Shown here: piece after piece, positions 8,699 through 17,316 of the stretch
Layout of the letters: every line of letters begins with the position of its first letter
Numbering within the stretch: position 1 is the first letter of the stretch
Assembly: GCF_003056355.1 (NCBI RefSeq)
Contig: NZ_PYVW01000002.1
Coordinates: 124,001 to 188,000 of the forward strand
Direction: 5' to 3'
DNA from: Devosia naphthalenivorans
GTDB taxonomy: Bacteria; Pseudomonadota; Alphaproteobacteria; Rhizobiales; Devosiaceae
Length of the DNA stretch: 64,000 nt
Made by a program: the position numbers and the translations under genes
Notes under the pieces: generated by a model
The model's database searches: none
What the model saw: only the letters and a program-made list of their open reading frames with translations
Told to the model about the DNA's origin: nothing

Positions 8699-9627
8699 CC
8701 CTTGATGGCGCCGGCGGTGATGCCCTGAACGAAGAGCTTGCCGACGAAGAAATAGATGACGAGGGGTGGAATGGCGGTGAGCAGGGCCGCTGCCATGTTG
8801 TCGTTGTAGCGGACGGTGCCGGTCGAGATGGTAATGAGGTTGGCCAGGTTCACCGTCATCGGCTGCCCGCCCATGCCGCCGAAGGTCACCCCGATGAGGT
8901 AATCATTCCAGACCGAGGTGATCTGCAGGATCAGCACGACGATCAGGATATTGCCTGACATGGGCAGGATGATCTCGAAGAAGATCTTCCAGAACGAGCC
9001 GCTGTCCATCACGGCGGCGCTCATGATTTCCTGCGGAATATCCTTGTAGTAATTGCGGAAAATGAGGGTCAGCACCGGCATGGCCAGTATCGCGTGGATA
9101 ATGGCGACACCCCAGATGCTGCCATAGACCTTGAGGCTTGCCGTCATCGAGATCAGCGGGAACATGATGATCTGGAACGGCACGAAGGCGCAGATGAAAA
9201 GGATGAAGAGGAATGGCCCGGCCCATTTGACGTTCCACAACGCCAGCGCATAGCCGGTGACGATGGAGAGCCCGATCGAGAGGATCAGCGACGGGATGAG
9301 GATGGCCACGGAGTTCCAGAACCCGACTTTGAGGCCCTCGCAGCGGGTGCCCGAGCAAGCCGAATTCCAGGCATGGTCCCAAGCTTCCAGGGTCCACACA
9401 TTGGGCAGCGCGAACATGGCGCCCTCGCGGATCTGGTCCATGGTCTTGAACGAGGTGACGATCACCACGTAGAGCGGCACGCAGAAGAACAGCGCGCAGA
9501 TCGACAGGAAGACGATGACGGCGATGGAACGGCCGGTGATGACCTTCTTCTTGCGCGGGAAATAGGGCGCACTGCGGACGGCTATTTCCGCGCCCAGGGC
9601 TTTGTGGGAGGCGGTCATGTCGTTCAT
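8695..9627 (-). CDS. Carbohydrate ABC transporter permease (MalG type)
   Basis: 310 residues, six predicted membrane segments beginning around residue 33 (SIAVIVFLSICALFFCVPLYV). The EAA-type coupling loop is visible as SAAVMDSGSFWKIFFEIILPM near residue 208. The C-terminus KLFVQGITAGAIKG is typical of MalG-type subunits. It pairs with the MalF-type permease encoded just upstream; the genes overlap by 4 bp on both sides, with the next permease gene and with the ATPase gene. Confidence 0.93.
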   Translation of the reverse strand: MNDMTASHKALGAEIAVRSAPYFPRKKKVITGRSIAVIVFLSICALFFCVPLYVVIVTSFKTMDQIREGAMFALPNVWTLEAWDHAWNSACSGTRCEGLKVGFWNSVAILIPSLILSIGLSIVTGYALALWNVKWAGPFLFILFICAFVPFQIIMFPLISMTASLKVYGSIWGVAIIHAILAMPVLTLIFRNYYKDIPQEIMSAAVMDSGSFWKIFFEIILPMSGNILIVVLILQITSVWNDYLIGVTFGGMGGQPMTVNLANLITISTGTVRYNDNMAAALLTAIPPLVIYFFVGKLFVQGITAGAIKG

Positions 9628-10517
9628 CGCGTGGCTCCCGAGCGGCGTTGTTGCCAGGCGGTGAGAAGCACCAGCGGCAGGAAGACGGCGGCGGTGATTA
9701 CGAGCATCAGCACCGCGGCGGCCGAGGCAAAGCCGAGATTGCCCTTGGCCGAGAGCGCCTGGATGGTGAAGTAGGCTGGCACATAGGTCGATTGACCCGG
9801 GCCGCCATTGGTCATGGCGACGATGACGTCATAAGCCTTGATCACGCCCAGCGAGAGCAGGATGGCGCAGGTGACGAAGGTGAACTTCATCATCGGGATG
9901 ATGATCTCGGTATAAAGCTTGAACAGGCCCACGCCATCGAGGCGGGCCGCGCTCCAGATTTCCGAATTGATCGATTTTAGGCCTGCCAGCATCAGCGCCA
10001 TGTAGAAGCCGGCGCTCTGCCAGACCGAAGCGAGGATGACGCCATACATGGCTGTCTCCGGCCGGGCCAGCCAGCTCGCATTGACCCAGGTCAAGCCGAT
10101 CGAGTGGATGAAGTGCTCGACGCCAAGCTCGGGATTGAACATCCAGCGCCAGGCGGCGCCGGTCACGATGAGCGAGATGGCGAGTGGATAGAGAAACACG
10201 GTGCGAAACAGGCTTTCGCCGCGCTTTTCCCGGTCGATCATGGCCGCGAGGATGAAGCCGAAGACGATGGCGAGAGCACTGCCGAGCCCGAGCACGATCA
10301 GGTTCTGCAGCGAGATCATCCAGGCGTCGTCTTTGAACAGCCGCTCATACTGCCGGCCCCATTCGGACCAGTCGATCTCATATTCCGGCAGCCGTCGGCT
10401 GCGTGTCAGCGACAGATAGATGGTCCACAAGATGGCGCCAATGAAGGCAACCAAGGTCACCAATCCTGCCGGCACGAGTGCCAGTTGGGGTGACCATCGG
10501 CTCCACCGAAAGGTCAT
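9624..10517 (-). CDS. Carbohydrate ABC transporter permease (MalF type)
   Basis: 297 residues from the ATG at 10517, which is preceded by AAGGGAGGACGAGC, a strong ribosome binding site; an upstream in-frame start at 10535 lacks one. Six membrane segments are predicted, the first in LALVPAGLVTLVAFIGAILW. The EAA loop SAARLDGVGLFKLYTEIIIP is near residue 200, and YDVIVAMTNGGPGQST is the usual MalF-type motif. It forms the transmembrane pore with the MalG-type subunit. This is the first gene of the operon and reads away from the aldo-keto reductase gene across a shared regulatory region. Confidence 0.93.
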   Translation of the reverse strand: MTFRWSRWSPQLALVPAGLVTLVAFIGAILWTIYLSLTRSRRLPEYEIDWSEWGRQYERLFKDDAWMISLQNLIVLGLGSALAIVFGFILAAMIDREKRGESLFRTVFLYPLAISLIVTGAAWRWMFNPELGVEHFIHSIGLTWVNASWLARPETAMYGVILASVWQSAGFYMALMLAGLKSINSEIWSAARLDGVGLFKLYTEIIIPMMKFTFVTCAILLSLGVIKAYDVIVAMTNGGPGQSTYVPAYFTIQALSAKGNLGFASAAAVLMLVITAAVFLPLVLLTAWQQRRSGATR

Positions 10518-10709
10518 GCTCGTCCTCCCTTGCACGTCGCGGCGGATTGTTCCGCTCTTCGTCGTGTCAGCTCTTGCGGGCAGTATTATCGTTAAACTAG
10601 GTTCATGCAGAGCGATCCGTCAATAGACTTTTCGCTTGTCGAGTGGGTGTCTTGATCGGCCAATGGCGTACACGGGTCGCTGGCATTGGAGTGGATGTGG
10701 AGGAAAGTT
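10518..10709. promoter_or_regulatory. Divergent promoter region with candidate LacI-family operator (TTATCGTTAA at 10586-10595)
   Basis: 192 bp between the transporter operon and the aldo-keto reductase gene. TTATCGTTAA at 10586-10595 is a near-palindrome centred on CG, as LacI-family operators usually are. The longer string GTATTATCGTT resembles GTATTAACGTT upstream of the VOC gene at 11678. A LacI regulator is encoded at 12241. The link is inference. Confidence 0.4.
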
Positions 10710-11522
10710 ATGCAAAATCAATATGATATACCCGCTATGGGTTTCGGCACCTATGCACGCAAAGGCGAGGCTGGAATCGCAGCCATGCTGATTGCGCTGG
10801 AGACGGGCTATCGCCATCTCGATACCGCACAGGACTACGGCACCGAGAAGGAGGTTGGCGAGGCGATCGGGCGCTCGGGTCTCAACCGCTCGGAAGTATT
10901 CGTTACGACCAAGATCGCCACCGGCAATCTGGGTGCCGGAGCCCTCATTCCGTCATTGCGGGAGAGCCTCGACAATCTGCAGCTGGATCAGCTTGACCTG
11001 ACGCTCATTCACTGGCCATCGCCCAACAATGCCGTGCCGCTGCCGGTCTATATCGAGCAATTGGCCGAAGCGCATGCCCTCGGTCTCACCCGGCTGATCG
11101 GCGTTTCCAACTTCACCATTGCCATGCTGGAACAGACGCAAGCCATTCTGGGCGACCTCAAGATCGCCAATAACCAATTTGAGCTTAATCCGCTGCTGCA
11201 AAACAAGAAGCTTGCAAGTTATTGTATCAACAAGGGAATTTCCGTCACCTGCTACCTGCCAATTGCCCGCGGCATCCTCGGCGATGTGCCGGTCATCGCC
11301 GAAATCGCAGCGCGTAATGCCGCAACGCCGGAGCAAGTTGCCCTGGCCTTCGAATTCGCCAAGGGCTACATCGCCATCCCCACATCGAGCCGGGCGGACC
11401 GCATCCGGTCCAACTATCTGGCGACCAAACTTGTCCTGTCCAACGCCGATATTGCGGCCATCGAAGCGGTGGATCGCGGGCAGCGCGTCATCGATCCGGC
11501 ACGGGGACCTGACTGGGACTGA
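10710..11522 (+). CDS. Aldo-keto reductase
   Basis: 270 residues from ATG 10710, preceded by GTGGAGGAAAGTT; the frame stays open upstream to a TTG at 10686 that has no such site. The catalytic tetrad is complete: D38, Y43 (QDYGTE), K68 (VTTKIA) and H101 (LIHWPS). The C-terminal IPTSSRADRIRSN motif binds the 2'-phosphate of NADPH. Similarity is to the 2,5-diketo-gluconate/methylglyoxal reductase branch (DkgA/B). Divergent from the sugar ABC operon and upstream of a VOC gene, it likely reduces an aldehyde or keto-sugar intermediate of the same pathway. Confidence 0.88.
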   Translation: MQNQYDIPAMGFGTYARKGEAGIAAMLIALETGYRHLDTAQDYGTEKEVGEAIGRSGLNRSEVFVTTKIATGNLGAGALIPSLRESLDNLQLDQLDLTLIHWPSPNNAVPLPVYIEQLAEAHALGLTRLIGVSNFTIAMLEQTQAILGDLKIANNQFELNPLLQNKKLASYCINKGISVTCYLPIARGILGDVPVIAEIAARNAATPEQVALAFEFAKGYIAIPTSSRADRIRSNYLATKLVLSNADIAAIEAVDRGQRVIDPARGPDWD

Positions 11523-11559
11523 GATGATTTGCGGCTGTTGACAACGTCGCGGCTTGGGA

Positions 11560-11583
11560 TAATACCTTCCGTATTAACGTTCC
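11560..11583. promoter_or_regulatory. Inverted repeat and candidate operator upstream of the VOC gene
   Basis: A perfect inverted repeat TAATAC-CTTCC-GTATTA (11560-11576) runs into TTAACGTTCC (11574-11583), which has the CG-centred core expected of LacI-family sites and shares GTATTA(A/T)CGTT with the transporter promoter. A TTGACA at 11538-11543 could be a -35 box but no good -10 is positioned for it. Confidence 0.4.
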
Positions 11584-11677
11584 TATTGGTCGCCCCTTGC
11601 TGATATCTCGGGGCGGTCCGCTGGTCTGTCGCCAGCGGAGACGTAGAGGCATGGCCGCAATGTCGGCGGGAGGAATC

Positions 11678-12121
11678 ATGAAGGGCATAACCAGTCTCGG
11701 GCACGTCGCGATCAATGTGATCGACCTTGAAAAATCGCTGGACTACTACGTCAACAAGCTCGGCTTTCCCGAAATGCTGCGGCTGAAGCGCGACGATGGC
11801 GAGACCTGGCTGGTCTATCTGCGCATAACCGACGAGCAATATCTGGAAATTTTCCCCGGCGCCGAGAACGATCGCGCACCCGCCAGCTGGCACACCAATG
11901 GCATGACCCATATGTGCTGGACCATCGACGATCTCGACGCCACCTGCGATCGCATCAAGGCGGCGGGAATTACGCTACTCTCCGAACCCAAGGCCGGGCT
12001 CGATGGCAACCGTCAGGCCTGGCTCGAGGATCCCGACGGCAACCGCATCGAGCTGATGGAAATGCATCCGGACTGCTTGCAATATCAGGCAATCCGACGT
12101 CTGCACGCAGAAGGCGTCTAG
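11678..12121 (+). CDS. VOC family protein, lactoylglutathione lyase-like
   Basis: 147 residues from ATG 11678, chosen because GCGGGAGGAATC directly precedes it; the open frame extends 27 codons further up without a site. Two VOC modules: SLGHVAINVIDLEKSLDYYV and MTHMCWTIDDLDATCDRI, with H, E (YLEIFPG), H and E (IELMEM) at the expected metal positions. Glyoxalase I or a related lyase/epimerase is most likely. It lies between the aldo-keto reductase and the LacI regulator, inside the sugar locus. Substrate unknown. Confidence 0.8.
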   Translation: MKGITSLGHVAINVIDLEKSLDYYVNKLGFPEMLRLKRDDGETWLVYLRITDEQYLEIFPGAENDRAPASWHTNGMTHMCWTIDDLDATCDRIKAAGITLLSEPKAGLDGNRQAWLEDPDGNRIELMEMHPDCLQYQAIRRLHAEGV

Positions 12122-12240
12122 TTTACAGCCGGCGCTGGTGTGTATTGTCGCCCATGATTTTGATCTTCATTTGTTGGCCGCGTAAACCGCATATCGGGCA
12201 GGCCGCGCCGCTCGTAGTGCGTCTTGGGTAGGTTGAGATC

Positions 12241-13263
12241 ATGGGCAAATCCACCGTTCGCTTGAAGGACATCGCCGATAGGACCGGTTTTTCCGTCAAT
12301 ACGGTGTCGCTGGCCTTGCGGCAAAGTCCACGCATTCCCGAAGAGACTTCGATCCGCATTCGCGAGGCGGCCGAGGCACTCAATTACTTGCCCAATCACG
12401 TCGCCAAGTCGCTGGTCAGCCGCGAAACCAAAACTATTGGCCTGGTGCTGACCGACATCACCAACCCGGCTTTGACGCAAGTGGCCCGGGCGGTCGAGAT
12501 GACGCTATCGGAGCGGGGTTATTCCACGCTCTTCGCCACATCCAACAATAATCTCGACGAGGAAAAGCGCGTCATCGAAATGTTCCGCTCCCGGCAGGTG
12601 GACGGGATGCTGATTTATCCGCGCAGCCACCGCGAGCTCGAGCATATTCGCCGGCTGCGGCGGGCGAACTATCCGGTGGTGCTACTGGTGGGGGATCCCG
12701 ATGCAGGGATCGACGCGGTCTGCATCGACGAGCGGCGCGGCGCCTATCGGGCCGTGCGCCATCTCATCGACATCGGCCATAGCCGGATCGGCATCATTGA
12801 TACCTCAAATGCCAAGGGGAACCTGGAAAAGCGCGACGGCTATGACCAGGCGCACAAGGAGGCTGGCCTGAAGGTCGACGATGACCTGCTTGCAGACCCC
12901 ATGGGCAATACGGTCATTCGCGGCTATTGGGCCATGGATCGCCTGATGAGCGTGCCCGTCCGCCCGACGGCAGTGTTTGCGGCCAACGACTCCCTGGCCA
13001 TTGGCGCCTTGCGCTGGACCCAGAAGAATAACCTGCGCGTTCCCAAGGACGTCGCCATTATCGGCTTTGACAACATCGAGTTTGCCGAACATGCAGCCAC
13101 GCCGATCTCATCGGTCAAATACGAAGTCGATATGGTGACGGAACTGGCGGTAGAGCGTCTGCTGCAATTGATCGCCGCGCCCGATGGTCTGCCTGAACCG
13201 CGGGTCACCATGATTGATCCCGAATTGATTGTGCGCGACAGCACCGCGGGCAGGGCGGACTAG
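12241..13263 (+). CDS. LacI family transcriptional regulator
   Basis: 340 residues. The N-terminal helix-turn-helix and hinge are classic: RLKDIADRTGFSVNTVSLAL (about 7-26) and NYLPNHVAKSLVS. The periplasmic-binding-protein-like effector domain follows, with IGLVLTDITNPALTQV, DGMLIYPRS, PTAVFAANDSLAIGAL and VAIIGFDNIEFAE. It should bind a sugar or sugar phosphate and control the surrounding transporter and enzyme genes; candidate operators are at 10586 and 11574. It is followed 42 bp later by a sugar isomerase gene on the same strand. Confidence 0.93.
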   Translation: MGKSTVRLKDIADRTGFSVNTVSLALRQSPRIPEETSIRIREAAEALNYLPNHVAKSLVSRETKTIGLVLTDITNPALTQVARAVEMTLSERGYSTLFATSNNNLDEEKRVIEMFRSRQVDGMLIYPRSHRELEHIRRLRRANYPVVLLVGDPDAGIDAVCIDERRGAYRAVRHLIDIGHSRIGIIDTSNAKGNLEKRDGYDQAHKEAGLKVDDDLLADPMGNTVIRGYWAMDRLMSVPVRPTAVFAANDSLAIGALRWTQKNNLRVPKDVAIIGFDNIEFAEHAATPISSVKYEVDMVTELAVERLLQLIAAPDGLPEPRVTMIDPELIVRDSTAGRAD

Positions 13264-13305
13264 CCGGGCATCGGGCAGCTTTGGTTTTTCTGAGGAGGAC
13301 GGATC

Positions 13306-14172
13306 ATGGCTTTGAGAATCGGCGGCTACGGCATCGACTATAGTGGCGATCCCGAAGCCTATGCCCAGGCCCATGTCGCCTTCGGCTACAATGCCGCCTA
13401 CATGCCCAATATCAGCATCGACAACCGCGACGAGATCGCCGCAATCGTCAAAGCCATGGCCGCCGCCGACGTGGTCATCGCCGAGGGCGGCGCCTGGAAA
13501 AATCTGATCGCCTATGACGACGACCAGCGCAAAGCCAACCTCGATTACGCGGTCCACCAACTGGCCCTCGCCGATGAGCTGGGCGCCCGGGCCTGTGTTG
13601 CCTTTCATGGCACTGTCGGCCACGCCGGCGACAAGTGGCAGCTCAGCGACAATTACGATTACGGCCCCCACCCCGACAATCAGAGCGAGGCCGGCTTTCA
13701 GCGCGCGGTTGAGACGGCCCGCTATGTCATCGATGCGGTAAAGCCCAAGCGAGCGAAGTTCTCGCTGGAGATGGTGCCATGGCTGGTGACCGACACGGCC
13801 GAAAACTACCTCAAGCTCCTCAAAGCCATCGACCGTCCGCAATTCGGCGCCCATATCGACGCGGTCAACATTGTGATCAGCCCGCGCCTCTACTTCAATA
13901 CCGGGCGCATGATCCGCGACGCCTTCGAGCTTTTAGGGCCCTGGGTTGTCTCCTGCCATGCCAAGGACATCGTGATGAAGGGCGGGCCGGGCACGATCTC
14001 ATTCCACTTCGACGAAGTGCCTCCCGGCGACGGCAATCTGGACTACGGCGCCTACATTGCCGAGATCGACAAACTGAGGCGGGACGTGCCGTTGATGCTT
14101 GAGCATTTCGATGTACCCGAGTACAGGCGCGGTCTGGCTTACATCAAGCAGATTGCTGGCGTGGCGGTTTAA
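13306..14172 (+). CDS. Sugar phosphate isomerase/epimerase (TIM barrel)
   Basis: 288 residues, start ATG after CTGAGGAGGACGGATC. TIM-barrel fold of the xylose isomerase-like family: ARACVAFHGTVGH, KFSLEMVPWLVTD (conserved E), FGAHIDAVNIVISPRLYF (D/H pair), VVSCHAKDIVM (conserved H) and MLEHFDVPEYRRG (conserved E). These supply the E-D-H-E metal site. It differs clearly from the isomerase at 4857 on the other side of the locus. It probably acts on the imported sugar or its oxidised product. Confidence 0.82.
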   Translation: MALRIGGYGIDYSGDPEAYAQAHVAFGYNAAYMPNISIDNRDEIAAIVKAMAAADVVIAEGGAWKNLIAYDDDQRKANLDYAVHQLALADELGARACVAFHGTVGHAGDKWQLSDNYDYGPHPDNQSEAGFQRAVETARYVIDAVKPKRAKFSLEMVPWLVTDTAENYLKLLKAIDRPQFGAHIDAVNIVISPRLYFNTGRMIRDAFELLGPWVVSCHAKDIVMKGGPGTISFHFDEVPPGDGNLDYGAYIAEIDKLRRDVPLMLEHFDVPEYRRGLAYIKQIAGVAV

Positions 14173-14241
14173 CGGCGGTTGGGGGCCGGGAACGCTGCGC
14201 CGACAGGCGGTTTTGATCGGCCGAGCGCGCGTTCTCTCCGG

Positions 14242-14397
14242 TCTCGATACGTTCCCCCTGGGCGTCGAGATGGGTGGTGCAGGATTCAGCAGCTCATCTT
14301 CGAATGCCCGTTGACGCGCTGCTCCTGGCGGCGTATTTCCCGTCTCAGGACATCTCGCCCTAACGCGAGACGCATAGACCTGGGAGGGTCGCTGAAG
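14242..14397 (+). promoter_or_regulatory. Structured leader upstream of serC (candidate serC RNA element)
   Basis: The 225 bp before serC contain several stems. TCTCGA (14242-14247) pairs with TCGAGA (14265-14270). A strong hairpin TCTCGC-CCTAAC-GCGAGA spans 14353-14370. A third, GACC (14377-14380) with GGTC (14387-14390), encloses the Shine-Dalgarno GGGAGGG. Alphaproteobacteria are known to carry a conserved 'serC' RNA element at this position, and the tandem hairpins abutting the ribosome binding site fit it. I could not run a covariance model, so identity is inferred from position and structure. Confidence 0.5.
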
Positions 14398-15582
14398 ATG
14401 GCTGATATGCCCCAAACCGCACCGGCGGTAAAACCGGCTAATCCAAATTTTTCGTCGGGCCCATGTGCCAAGCGTCCCGGGTGGACGGTTGAAGCGCTCG
14501 GCGATGCGCTGGTCGGCCGTTCGCACCGCTCCAAGCCCGGCAAGGCGCGCATCCAGCGTGCCATCGATCTTACCCGTGAACTGCTGCAGGTTCCCGCTGA
14601 TTACCGCATCGGCATCGTCCCTGCGTCCGACACCGGCGCCGTGGAAATGGCGCTCTGGTCCATGCTTGGTGCGCGCGGGGTTGACATGCTGGCCTGGGAA
14701 TCGTTCGGCGAGGGCTGGGTCACCGACGTGTCCAAACAACTCAAGCTGGATGATGTCCGCATCATCAACGCGCCCTATGGCGACCTGCCGGATCTGGGGC
14801 AGGTCGATTTCAACCGTGACGTGGTGTTCACCTGGAACGGCACGACTTCGGGCGTGCGTGTCGCCAATGGCGACTGGATCGCTGCCGATCGGCAGGGCCT
14901 GACCATTTGCGATGCCACTTCGGCCGCTTTCGCGCAGAACCTCGATTTTGCCAAGCTCGATGTCGTCACCTTCTCGTGGCAGAAGGCGCTGGGTGGGGAG
15001 GCTGCCCATGGCGTGCTGATCCTGTCGCCGCGCGCCGTCGAGCGGCTCGAGACCTTCAAGCCCGACCGGCCGCTCCCCAAGATCTTCCGCCTGACGAAGG
15101 GTGGCAAGTTGCTGGAGGAAGTGTTCCAGGCTGCCACCATCAACACGCCGTCGATGATCTGCATCGAAGATGCCATCGACGCCATGGAATGGGGCAAGGC
15201 GCTGGGTGGGCTCTCCGCCATGCAGGCGCGTGCCGACGCCAATTTCAAGGTGTTGGCGGACTGGGTCGCCAAGACTGACTGGATCGATTTCCTGGCCAAG
15301 AACCCGGCCAACCGGTCCAACACGTCGGTCTGCTTCTCGATCGTCGATCCGGCGGTGACGGCTCTCGACGCGGACAAGCAGGCGGCGTTCGCCAAGGCGA
15401 TCGTGGCACGCCTCGACAAGGCCGGTGTTGCCTATGACATCGGCGCCTATAAGGATGCACCTTCGGGCTTGCGCATCTGGGCCGGTTCCACGATCGAGGC
15501 AGCCGATCTTGCGGCGCTCGTGCCGTGGCTCGATTGGGCCTTCGCGCAGGAAAAGTCGGCGCTCGGCCAGGCTGCTGCCTGA
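14398..15582 (+). CDS. serC: Phosphoserine aminotransferase
   Basis: 394 residues from ATG 14398, preceded by CTGGGAGGGTCGCTGAAG; the frame stays open upstream but that part is the leader. Converts 3-phosphohydroxypyruvate to phosphoserine with PLP, the second step of serine synthesis. Visible: N-terminal [35 protein letters not shown], and the PLP lysine in [15 protein letters not shown]. This is the long alphaproteobacterial SerC type. serA follows 92 bp downstream, giving a serCA unit with a hairpin between the genes. Confidence 0.95.
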   Translation: MADMPQTAPAVKPANPNFSSGPCAKRPGWTVEALGDALVGRSHRSKPGKARIQRAIDLTRELLQVPADYRIGIVPASDTGAVEMALWSMLGARGVDMLAWESFGEGWVTDVSKQLKLDDVRIINAPYGDLPDLGQVDFNRDVVFTWNGTTSGVRVANGDWIAADRQGLTICDATSAAFAQNLDFAKLDVVTFSWQKALGGEAAHGVLILSPRAVERLETFKPDRPLPKIFRLTKGGKLLEEVFQAATINTPSMICIEDAIDAMEWGKALGGLSAMQARADANFKVLADWVAKTDWIDFLAKNPANRSNTSVCFSIVDPAVTALDADKQAAFAKAIVARLDKAGVAYDIGAYKDAPSGLRIWAGSTIEAADLAALVPWLDWAFAQEKSALGQAAA

Positions 15583-15589
15583 CGATCCT

Positions 15590-15612
15590 GAACGGCGCTG
15601 ACTGCGCCGTTC
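15590..15612 (+). terminator. Perfect 9-bp hairpin between serC and serA
   Basis: GAACGGCGC-TGACT-GCGCCGTTC, starting 7 bp after the serC stop. No U-tract follows, so it could be a partial terminator or a stabilising structure that sets the serC:serA ratio. Confidence 0.45.
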
Positions 15613-15674
15613 ATCTCACCCAAAATTCCATTCACATACCGTTTCATCGGTATGGCGAAAGCAAGGAGGGCGTC

Positions 15675-17258
15675 ATGCCCAAGGTTCTCGTTTCCGACAA
15701 GCTCAGCCCCACGGCCGTCCAGATTTTCAAGGATAACGGCGTCGAGGTCGACTACCTGCCCGATTTGGGCAAGGACAAGGAAAGGCTGCTCGAAGTCATC
15801 GGTCAATATGATGGTCTGGCAATCCGCTCGGCCACCAAGGTGACCGAAAAGATCATCGCGGCCGCCACCAACCTCAAGGTCATTGGCCGCGCCGGCATTG
15901 GCGTCGACAATGTCGATATCCCCGCTGCCACCAAGAAGGGGATCATCGTGATGAACACCCCTTTCGGCAATTCCATCACCACCGCCGAGCATGCCATCGC
16001 CATGATGATGGCGCTGGCCCGCCAGTTGCCTGAGGCCGACGCTTCGACCCGTGCCAGCAAGTGGGAAAAGAACCGCTTCATGGGCGTTGAAGTCACCAAC
16101 AAGACTTTGGGCCTGATCGGCGCGGGCAATATCGGCTCGATCGTTGCTGACCGCGCGCTCGGCCTGCGCATGAAGGTGATCGCGTTCGATCCATTCTTGT
16201 CGCCGGAACGCGCGCAGACGCTGGGTGTCGAGAAGGTCGAGCTGGACGAGCTGCTGGCACGTGCTGACTTCATCACGCTGCATACGCCGCTGATCGATGC
16301 GACGCGCAATATCATCAGTGCCGAAGCGCTCGCCAAGACCAAGAAGGGCGTGCGCATCGTCAACTGTGCACGCGGTGGCCTGATTGACGAAGCGGCCCTT
16401 TATGATGCGCTGAAGTCCGGCCAGGTGGCGGGCGCGGCTCTCGACGTGTTCCTGGCCGAGCCGGCCGAGAACAACCCGCTGTTCGAACTGCCCAACGTGA
16501 TCTGCACGCCGCATCTGGGTGCGGCCACCACTGAAGCGCAGGAGAACGTGGCGCTGCAGGTGGCGGAACAGATTTCGGCTTATCTCATGTCGGGCGAGAT
16601 CACCAATGCGCTGAACTTCCCTTCCATTTCGGCCGAAGAGGCGCCAATCCTGACCCCATGGGTGAAGCTGGCGGAAACGCTGGGTTCGTTTGCGGGGCAG
16701 CTGACCGAGACGGCCATCACGGGCATCAAGATCGAGTTCGAAGGCAATGTGGCCGAACTCAACACCAAGCCGATGATTGCGGCCGCGATCAATGGCGTGC
16801 TGAAGCCTTCGCTGGGTGACGTCAACATGGTGTCGGCCCCGCAGATCGCCAAGGATCGCGGCATTACCGTCGAGACAACGAACCGGGATCGTCAGGGTGC
16901 ATATGAGGGCTATATCCGGCTGACCGTCACCACCGAGCGGCAGACTCGCGGGGTGGCTGGTACGCTGTTCGCCAATGGCAAGCCGCGCATCATCCAGGTC
17001 AAGGATATCAACATGGAAGCCGAGTTGTCGCCGTCCATGCTGTATGTGACCAATGAGGACAAGCCGGGCCATATCGGGCGCCTGGGCACTGTGCTGGGCA
17101 AGCTGGGCATCAATATCGCCAACTTCAACCTGGGCCGCGAGGAAGTCGGTGGCGGTGCCATCGCGCTCGTTTCCATCGATGGAACGCTGACGGAAGCTCA
17201 GCTTTCGGAAGTGGCGGCGCTGGAAGGCGTCAAGCAGGCCAAGGCCCTGCGGTTCTAA
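15675..17258 (+). CDS. serA: D-3-phosphoglycerate dehydrogenase
   Basis: 527 residues from ATG 15675, with AAGGAGGG seven bases upstream; longer in-frame extensions overlap serC and are rejected. First enzyme of serine synthesis, oxidising 3-phosphoglycerate with NAD. Seen: GRAGIGVDNVD, the NAD loop LGLIGAGNIGSIVADRALG, NCARGGLIDEAAL (catalytic E region), TPHLGAAT with the catalytic histidine, then the allosteric substrate-binding domain and a C-terminal ACT domain (NEDKPGHIGRLGTVLGKLGI) that usually binds serine for feedback inhibition. Length matches the long, ACT-containing SerA class. Confidence 0.96.
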   Translation: MPKVLVSDKLSPTAVQIFKDNGVEVDYLPDLGKDKERLLEVIGQYDGLAIRSATKVTEKIIAAATNLKVIGRAGIGVDNVDIPAATKKGIIVMNTPFGNSITTAEHAIAMMMALARQLPEADASTRASKWEKNRFMGVEVTNKTLGLIGAGNIGSIVADRALGLRMKVIAFDPFLSPERAQTLGVEKVELDELLARADFITLHTPLIDATRNIISAEALAKTKKGVRIVNCARGGLIDEAALYDALKSGQVAGAALDVFLAEPAENNPLFELPNVICTPHLGAATTEAQENVALQVAEQISAYLMSGEITNALNFPSISAEEAPILTPWVKLAETLGSFAGQLTETAITGIKIEFEGNVAELNTKPMIAAAINGVLKPSLGDVNMVSAPQIAKDRGITVETTNRDRQGAYEGYIRLTVTTERQTRGVAGTLFANGKPRIIQVKDINMEAELSPSMLYVTNEDKPGHIGRLGTVLGKLGINIANFNLGREEVGGGAIALVSIDGTLTEAQLSEVAALEGVKQAKALRF

Positions 17259-17281
17259 GCGCGACAACAAGCAGACTGAAC

Positions 17282-17316
17282 AAGGGCCGGCGTTATGCGC
17301 CGGCCCTTTTGTTTTC
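17282..17316 (+). terminator. Rho-independent terminator after serA
   Basis: Stem AAGGGCCGGCG / CGCCGGCCCTT with a TTATG loop, followed by TTTTGTTTT. Its end abuts the stop codon of the convergent DMT gene. Confidence 0.9.

Noticed and set aside
14179..14397. Upstream extension of the serC frame
   Set aside because: The stretch has RNA-like hairpins and no SerC homology; ATG 14398 has the ribosome binding site.
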